From positions 11,630 to 17,264 of the forward strand of contig PBSN01000001.1 of assembly GCA_002726235.1 (NCBI GenBank): 5,635 bases of DNA. The letters run 5' to 3'. Source of the DNA: Nitrospiraceae bacterium (GTDB taxonomy: Bacteria; Nitrospirota; Nitrospiria; Nitrospirales; UBA2166). Below the pieces are notes generated by a model. The model saw only the letters and a program-made list of their open reading frames with translations, was not told the origin of the DNA and searched no databases. Below, piece after piece: positions 1 through 5,635 of this stretch; the first letter of the stretch is position 1; each line of letters starts with the position of its first letter. The translations under genes and the position numbers were made by a program.

Positions 1-25
1 TTTTGCAACCGTGCATGCATTGCTG

Positions 26-1970
<1,945 letters not shown>

Positions 1971-1983
1971 GAATATCACGACC

Positions 1984-2805
1984 ATGACACGCAAATGGGT
2001 TACTCCCCTTCGGGAACGAGATGTGACGCGTGCGATTTCGCGCGAACATTTTCGTGAATTTGAACAGATCATTGAAAGTGATGTAATTGTGGTTGGAGCT
2101 GGCCCCTCTGGCCTTCTCTGCGCACGGGATCTCGCGGCAAATGGTATACGTGTGCTAGTCATCGAACAAGGCCTAGCGTTGGGCGGCGGATTCTGGTCCG
2201 GTGGGTACCTGATGAATAAGGCGACGATCTGTGACCCTGCGCACAAGATTCTTCAGGAACTTAGCGTTCCATGTACACCAGTCCCTGAATGCGACGGTAT
2301 GTACATCACCAATCCTCCGCACGCAACCGCACGCCTCATTTCATCCATGTACGACGCTGGCGCGCGCGTCTTGAATCTCACCAAGCTTGTGGACTTGGTC
2401 ATCCGAGATGAGGGACAACTCAATGGCGTCGTCGTCAACTCCACTCCAGTCGAGGCAGCCGGACATGATGTCCTGCATATCGATCCGATCGCACTTGAAA
2501 GCACGATCGTTGTGGATGCCACTGGGCACGATGCATCTGTCGTCCACCTCTTGCACCAACACAACTGCTACCAACAGCCGGTTCCAGGCAATGGGGCCAT
2601 GTGGGTAGCTCAATCTGAAGAACTGGTCGTCAAGAATACCGGGGAAGTCTATCCACACTGTTTTGTGGTTGGATTGGCAGTCGCCGCAGTCTATGGGACG
2701 CCACGAATGGGTCCGGCCTTCGGCTCTATGCTCCTTTCTGGTCGGAGAGGCGCGGAGCTCGTACGAAAGGCACTCACGAATCGTTCCGACTGCGAAAAAG
2801 AGTAA
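1984..2805 (+). CDS. thi4: Thi4-type thiazole synthase, predicted sulfide-dependent (non-suicide)
   Basis: This 273-residue protein belongs to the Thi4/THI1 family, which makes the adenylated thiazole carboxylate precursor of thiamine from NAD and glycine in an iron-dependent reaction. The dinucleotide-binding signature is VIVVGAGPSG (34-43), followed by an acidic strand end at VIEQG and the GGGFWSGG loop (67-74). TGHD (180-183) and GTPRMGPAFGSML (238-250) are family hallmarks. At LHIDP (164-168), His165 occupies the place of the sacrificial cysteine of yeast Thi4 (Cys205, in CCMDP). By analogy with archaeal enzymes, such proteins take sulfur from free sulfide and turn over many times. The ATG at 1984 is chosen because it gives the normal 33-residue lead to the first Rossmann strand. 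A longer frame opens at 1858 but would overlap thiC with a basic, low-complexity extension. There is no clear Shine-Dalgarno sequence, so translation is probably coupled to thiC, 13 nt upstream. Confidence 0.95.
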   Translation: MTRKWVTPLRERDVTRAISREHFREFEQIIESDVIVVGAGPSGLLCARDLAANGIRVLVIEQGLALGGGFWSGGYLMNKATICDPAHKILQELSVPCTPVPECDGMYITNPPHATARLISSMYDAGARVLNLTKLVDLVIRDEGQLNGVVVNSTPVEAAGHDVLHIDPIALESTIVVDATGHDASVVHLLHQHNCYQQPVPGNGAMWVAQSEELVVKNTGEVYPHCFVVGLAVAAVYGTPRMGPAFGSMLLSGRRGAELVRKALTNRSDCEKE

Positions 2806-2810
2806 CCCCC

Positions 2811-3836
2811 GTGCCTCCCAGCATTTCGATTATCGTTCCAGCCAGAAACGAGGAGCGTACTCTCGGTCGATGCCTCGATTCGTTGTTAGCGCAAGACTAC
2901 GGGGACTTTGAATTGATTGTAGTAGACGATCAGTCCACAGACCACACCGCCGACCTGATAACACGTCGAACCACACAGGACTCCCGGATTCGTAGCCTTC
3001 GAATAACTAGCCTCCCTGCGGGATGGACTGGCAAAAATTATGCCCTTGCGTGCGGTGTGTGCGAAGCACATGGCGCGTGGTTATTATTCACCGATGCTGA
3101 TACCTGGCATGCCCCTCACGCGCTCAGAGAAAATCTCAGCTTTGCCCAACACCATCACATCAGCATTCTCTCGATGAGTCCAGATCAAGAATGTGTGAGC
3201 GCATGGGAAAAGCTCCTCCAGCCCACAATTTTTGAGACCCTCAATTATTGGTTCTCATACCGCCGCATCAACGATCCACGAGATGAGCAGGCAGCAGGCA
3301 ACGGACAATACATCATGATCCGACGGTCACTCTACGATACCATCGGCGGTCACGAAAGCATTAAAGGATGTATTCTGGAAGATGTCGAACTCGCACGACG
3401 AGCAAAGCACACTGGCGGTACGCTATGGTTTGCCCCAGCGCAGGGAAAAGTTCGAGTGCGGATGTATCACACCTTGACAGAAATTTGGAATGGGTGGGCG
3501 AAAAACCTGTATCTCCTTCAAGATCGAAGCACGTGGAGGCTACTGCGAACAAGCGCACGCACCATACTGCTCGATATCGCCCCAACTGCCATACTCATGT
3601 TTGGCACATGGCACAGTATACACACCGCACTGCTTGCGATTGCAGGTATCACGCTCATTGCTCGATGGCGCAATCTCCGCCAACGATGGCAAGAGCTCGG
3701 TTTTGATACCCAATACGCCCTGTTCCACCCCATTGGATCAGGCATATTCCTCGGACTGCTCTGGTATTCAGCCATAAGACACAAGGGAGGATTTGGGATC
3801 GCATGGAAAGGACGTCTTTGCAAAGAACTACCCTAA
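2811..3836 (+). CDS. Family 2 glycosyltransferase, CrtQ/HpnB-like, membrane-anchored
   Basis: The protein has 341 residues. The N-terminal GT-A domain begins at once with SIIVPARNEE (6-15), then ELIVVDDQSTD (34-44), LPAGWTGKNYAL (68-79) and the metal- and nucleotide-sugar-binding DAD (95-97) in FTDADT. GNGQYIMIRR (163-172) and the acidic pair in ILEDVELARR (Glu190, Asp191) match the acceptor and catalytic-base region. EIWNGWAKN (224-232) resembles the W..N motif of CrtQ and hopene-associated (HpnB-like) transferases. The C-terminus has hydrophobic segments at about 251-285 and 302-322, so it is probably an inner-membrane protein with a cytosolic catalytic domain. The lipid acceptor (carotenoid, hopanoid or other) cannot be told from sequence. 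The GTG start, 5 nt after thi4, places Met1 just before the first strand. A weak AAAGAG lies 8 nt upstream. No link to thiamine is evident beyond position. Confidence 0.88.
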   Translation: MPPSISIIVPARNEERTLGRCLDSLLAQDYGDFELIVVDDQSTDHTADLITRRTTQDSRIRSLRITSLPAGWTGKNYALACGVCEAHGAWLLFTDADTWHAPHALRENLSFAQHHHISILSMSPDQECVSAWEKLLQPTIFETLNYWFSYRRINDPRDEQAAGNGQYIMIRRSLYDTIGGHESIKGCILEDVELARRAKHTGGTLWFAPAQGKVRVRMYHTLTEIWNGWAKNLYLLQDRSTWRLLRTSARTILLDIAPTAILMFGTWHSIHTALLAIAGITLIARWRNLRQRWQELGFDTQYALFHPIGSGIFLGLLWYSAIRHKGGFGIAWKGRLCKELP

Positions 3837-3843
3837 CGTCCTT
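3808..3843 (+). repeat. Inverted repeat straddling the glycosyltransferase stop codon
   Basis: AAGGACGT (3808-3815) is exactly complementary to ACGTCCTT (3836-3843), around a 20-nt loop that begins with the palindrome CTTTGCAAAG (3816-3825). The transcript could form an 8-bp hairpin over the TAA at 3834-3836. No T-run follows, so it is not a standard intrinsic terminator. It could be a weak attenuator, an mRNA-stabilising 3' structure, or chance. Confidence 0.4.
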
Positions 3844-3869
3844 CTCATAAACGTCGGCACGAACTACAG

Positions 3870-3875
3870 AGGGAG
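3870..3875 (+). promoter_or_regulatory. Ribosome binding site of the receiver-like gene
   Basis: AGGGAG, within the purine tract GAGGGAGAG (3869-3877), precedes two consecutive ATG codons at 3879 and 3882. It is the clearest binding site after that of thiC. The spacing favours the second ATG, though the first remains possible. Confidence 0.6.
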
Positions 3876-3878
3876 AGT

Positions 3879-4295
3879 ATGATGAGTGAGCCAACACACG
3901 ACGCACCACCTTCAAACATTGTATGGGGAGTGGTAACTGATATTCTCTTTTGGAGCAAAATCAAGGGGGGATTACAGCGAACAGGCTACCCCCTGCGACG
4001 AATCAGAACAGCCCTCGAATTGATGGAAACACTAAAAAATGAGACGCCTAGCGTCATTATTGTCGACATGGGTAACGACGCCATGAATGCATTTGCCGTA
4101 ATACAAACACTCAAAGAGGATGAAGAATATCGATCAATTCCAATCCTCGCATTTTGCAACCACGATGACGTCGCAGCATTTACGCGTGCTCGCACATTAG
4201 GTGCAGACAAGGTCGTCACAAACGGAGTGTTTAGCATGAGTATGGATGACTTGGTCACAGAACTTGTGCAAGGTAATGACGACGACGAATTATGA
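3879..4295 (+). CDS. Receiver-like (CheY-fold) single-domain protein, diverged
   Basis: This small acidic protein (138 residues from ATG 3879, or 137 from the adjacent ATG 3882) looks like a lone response-regulator receiver domain with no output domain. SVIIVDMGND (58-67) matches the third strand with the phospho-acceptor aspartate, Asp63. IPILAFCNHDD (87-97) matches strand four, and ARTLGADKVVTNGVF (104-118) the fifth-strand region. Key parts are altered. The first strand, VWGVVTDILF, lacks the usual pair of acidic residues, the Ser/Thr switch position after strand four appears to be Phe/Cys, and the Lys-Pro after strand five is replaced by Thr-Asn-Gly. It may therefore be phosphorylated poorly or not at all and act through protein contacts. 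An AGGGAG at 3870-3875 lies 3 nt from the first ATG and 6 nt from the second, favouring 3882. It overlaps ygfZ by 4 nt. The partner is unknown. Confidence 0.75.
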   Translation: MMSEPTHDAPPSNIVWGVVTDILFWSKIKGGLQRTGYPLRRIRTALELMETLKNETPSVIIVDMGNDAMNAFAVIQTLKEDEEYRSIPILAFCNHDDVAAFTRARTLGADKVVTNGVFSMSMDDLVTELVQGNDDDEL

Positions 4296-5395
4296 GGCAA
4301 TCGTCCACTGATCAGCTCCATCCATCGCTGGGCACGCCATGTTCCGTTGTGGGAAATCAACACACCCCAACCCACTACGGCAATCCACAATCTGAGCATG
4401 CTATCGTGCGCAACGGAGTGGGCATCACAGACGCCTCTCATCGCGGAAAACTGAGGATATCAGGAGTCGATCGTGCAACATACCTACAGGGACTCGTCAC
4501 CAACGACATGCTCAAACTCGCGAATGGTATTGGCATGTACTGTGCGATTCTAACGCCAAAAGGCAAAATGCAATCCTATTTCAGAATCTTTGAGATTGAT
4601 GAAACATTGATCATCGACCTCGACGAAAAGGCCATAGATACAACCTATAAACTTCTAAAACGCTATTTGCTCTATGGCATCAAAGCCACGCTTGAAGACG
4701 TGACCAGTTCATATGGACATCTTGCCGTCCACGGACCTCTCTCAGCCACCTTGCTCACCAAAGCATGTGATCACCCATTGCCAGAATTGGACGTACCAAA
4801 CTACGCCAAGGCATCCATCGCCACAACTCCGCTTATCATCGTGAAAACGGACGAGTGCGGCGAAATTGGATACGATTTACTCATGCCAGTTGCATCTATC
4901 ACGCCCGTATGGGAACGACTATGGAAAACCGCGACGAACAATAATATTCAGCCGTTCGGCGCAATAGGGTCAGAAGCCTTAGAGATCCTTCGCATCGAAA
5001 CCGGCACCCCCCGATATGGGCGAGAACTCGACGGAGAGGCATTTCCAGCCGAAGCCTGGCTTGAAAATAAGGCGATCAGCCTAGCAAAAGGGTGTTATAT
5101 GGGACAGGAAACCGTCACCCGAATTGATACCTACGGAGGCGTCAAGCGAAAACTTGCCGGCGTAACCATCAGCGGGAACACCCTTCCAAAACACGGAACA
5201 GAACTCCTTGGAACGGATGATGACACGCGAGCAGCAGGGCGAGTCACCAGCGCAATCCACTCGCCAGCACTGAACCAAGTCATCGGCCTTGTCTACCTTC
5301 GAACGAAGTACCTGAATCCTGGAACTGAACTCACCATCACCTTTGACGGTCACACCCACAACGCCACCGTCGTTACTCTTCCATTTCCTCGCTGA
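4292..5395 (+). CDS. ygfZ: YgfZ/CAF17-like folate-binding Fe-S cluster repair protein
   Basis: The 367-residue protein has the GcvT-like aminomethyltransferase fold and the YgfZ signature KGCYMGQE (266-273), with the conserved Cys268. This signature separates YgfZ from the glycine-cleavage T protein. Upstream blocks typical of the family are ITDASHRGKLRISG (45-58), YLQGLVTND (64-72) and the residues around LRIETGTPRYGREL (233-246). The C-terminal part (about 284-367) matches the small barrel domain. By family knowledge, YgfZ binds a folate and helps make or repair Fe-S clusters in enzymes such as MiaB, in the cytosol. The ATG overlaps the preceding stop codon as ATGA, and the nearest AAGG (4270-4273) is too distant to serve, so translation probably depends on re-initiation after the receiver-like gene. 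ThiC, upstream in the same run, is a possible Fe-S client. No clear terminator follows. Confidence 0.93.
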   Translation: MRQSSTDQLHPSLGTPCSVVGNQHTPTHYGNPQSEHAIVRNGVGITDASHRGKLRISGVDRATYLQGLVTNDMLKLANGIGMYCAILTPKGKMQSYFRIFEIDETLIIDLDEKAIDTTYKLLKRYLLYGIKATLEDVTSSYGHLAVHGPLSATLLTKACDHPLPELDVPNYAKASIATTPLIIVKTDECGEIGYDLLMPVASITPVWERLWKTATNNNIQPFGAIGSEALEILRIETGTPRYGRELDGEAFPAEAWLENKAISLAKGCYMGQETVTRIDTYGGVKRKLAGVTISGNTLPKHGTELLGTDDDTRAAGRVTSAIHSPALNQVIGLVYLRTKYLNPGTELTITFDGHTHNATVVTLPFPR

Positions 5396-5397
5396 TC

Positions 5398-5425
5398 AGC
5401 ACTGCAGATCCTACCAATGAGTGCT
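5398..5425 (+). repeat. Short inverted repeat overlapping the -10 region
   Basis: AGCACT (5398-5403) and AGTGCT (5420-5425) form a perfect 6-bp inverted repeat with a 16-nt spacer. Its right arm overlaps the putative extended -10 element. It could be an operator or a weak hairpin after ygfZ, but there is no T-run and a 6-bp repeat may be chance. Confidence 0.25.
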
Positions 5426-5430
5426 ATAGT
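5422..5430 (+). promoter_or_regulatory. Probable extended -10 promoter for the last gene
   Basis: TGCTATAGT fits the extended -10 pattern TGnTAtaaT, with five of six matches in the hexamer at 5425-5430. The expected -35 position (5402-5407) reads CTGCAG, a poor match, which an extended -10 can tolerate. Transcription would begin near 5437, giving a leader of about 38 nt before the ATG at 5475. It lies in the only sizeable gap (5396-5474) of the window. Confidence 0.45.
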
Positions 5431-5474
5431 ATATATGCAATAACCGTGTCATATGGAAATCATGAGCAAGACCG

Positions 5475-5635
5475 ATGGCCACACCCTATCGAGACTTGTT
5501 AGATAAGATTCGCCTCGCGTTTCCGCAACCCGTATCAGATCCCATCCACGACTCCTACTTTGTCCACTCTATTATGCGAGCCTTAGATCAGGTCGACGAA
5601 ATGAAAATGGAGTTGCCAGTCCTTGGGTCAGTCAT
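5475..5635 (+). CDS. Unrecognised protein, N-terminal 53 residues only
   Basis: The frame opens at ATG 5475 and runs without a stop to the window edge, so the gene is cut at its 3' end. The visible part begins MATPYRDLLDKIRLAFPQP and continues into a mostly helical-looking, mildly acidic segment (HSIMRALDQVDEMKMELP). There is no signal peptide or membrane segment, which suggests a cytosolic protein. I cannot assign a family from this part. A competing ATG at 5462 in another frame stops after 14 codons. No strong Shine-Dalgarno sequence is seen. The start is supported by the long open frame and by a plausible promoter about 45 nt upstream, separate from the thiC-ygfZ run. Confidence 0.65.
   Translation, partial: MATPYRDLLDKIRLAFPQPVSDPIHDSYFVHSIMRALDQVDEMKMELPVLGSV

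Noticed and set aside
1-25. 3' end of a TPP riboswitch aptamer
   Set aside because: The 25 visible bases show none of the conserved aptamer end sequence; only the downstream terminator supports the idea.
3368-3777. Plus- and minus-strand open frames inside the glycosyltransferase
   Set aside because: They are shadows of the glycosyltransferase coding frame, with compositions unlike real proteins and no start signals.
3986-4441. Minus-strand open frame of 151 codons across the receiver-ygfZ junction
   Set aside because: It lies entirely antisense to two well-supported genes and its translation shows no recognisable domain.
4292-5395. Glycine-cleavage T protein (GcvT) as identity
   Set aside because: The KGCYMGQE signature with its Cys is the YgfZ hallmark, and no other glycine-cleavage genes are adjacent.
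5462-5506. 14-codon frame starting at ATG 5462, possible leader peptide
   Set aside because: It has no clear ribosome binding site, no run of regulatory codons and no attenuator-like hairpin; it simply overlaps the start of the next gene.

Overview
The window is a densely packed, single-strand stretch of bacterial chromosome. It has five complete genes and the start of a sixth, all on the + strand. It suggests a free-living Gram-negative-type bacterium of moderate GC content. The combination of ThiC, a prokaryotic-type Thi4 thiazole synthase, a CrtQ/HpnB-like glycosyltransferase, a diverged receiver-like protein and YgfZ would fit a Nitrospirota-like organism, but that is a low-confidence guess from gene style. 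No mobile element, tRNA, rRNA or CRISPR array is visible.

Layout: (1) Positions 26-55 hold a near-ideal intrinsic terminator, only about 40 nt before the chosen thiC start. There is no room for a promoter between them, so it may be an attenuator or riboswitch expression platform whose sensor lies left of the window. (2) thiC (96-1970) encodes the radical-SAM HMP-P synthase. (3) Thi4 (1984-2805) follows after 13 nt and carries His instead of the sacrificial Cys, so it is predicted to be a catalytic, sulfide-using thiazole synthase. (4) A membrane-anchored family 2 glycosyltransferase (2811-3836) follows after 5 nt. (5) After a 42-nt gap with a hairpin-forming inverted repeat over the preceding stop codon comes a small receiver-like protein (3879 or 3882 to 4295). 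(6) ygfZ (4292-5395) overlaps it in an ATGA junction. (7) A 79-nt gap holds a probable extended -10 promoter, followed by the first 53 codons of an unrecognised gene (5475 to the window end).

How they fit together: ThiC makes the pyrimidine half and Thi4 the thiazole half of thiamine, so two adjacent genes cover the committed steps of both branches. Thi4 stands in for the multi-gene ThiG/ThiS/ThiF/glycine-oxidase route. The coupling and kinase steps (ThiE, ThiD and others) must be encoded elsewhere. YgfZ supports Fe-S enzymes, and ThiC is an oxygen-sensitive [4Fe-4S] enzyme, so its presence in the same run of genes is functionally plausible. The glycosyltransferase and the receiver-like protein have no evident thiamine role and may simply be co-transcribed. 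I see no clearly new multi-gene system. The points most worth a second look are the leader terminator, the His-type Thi4 and the diverged receiver.
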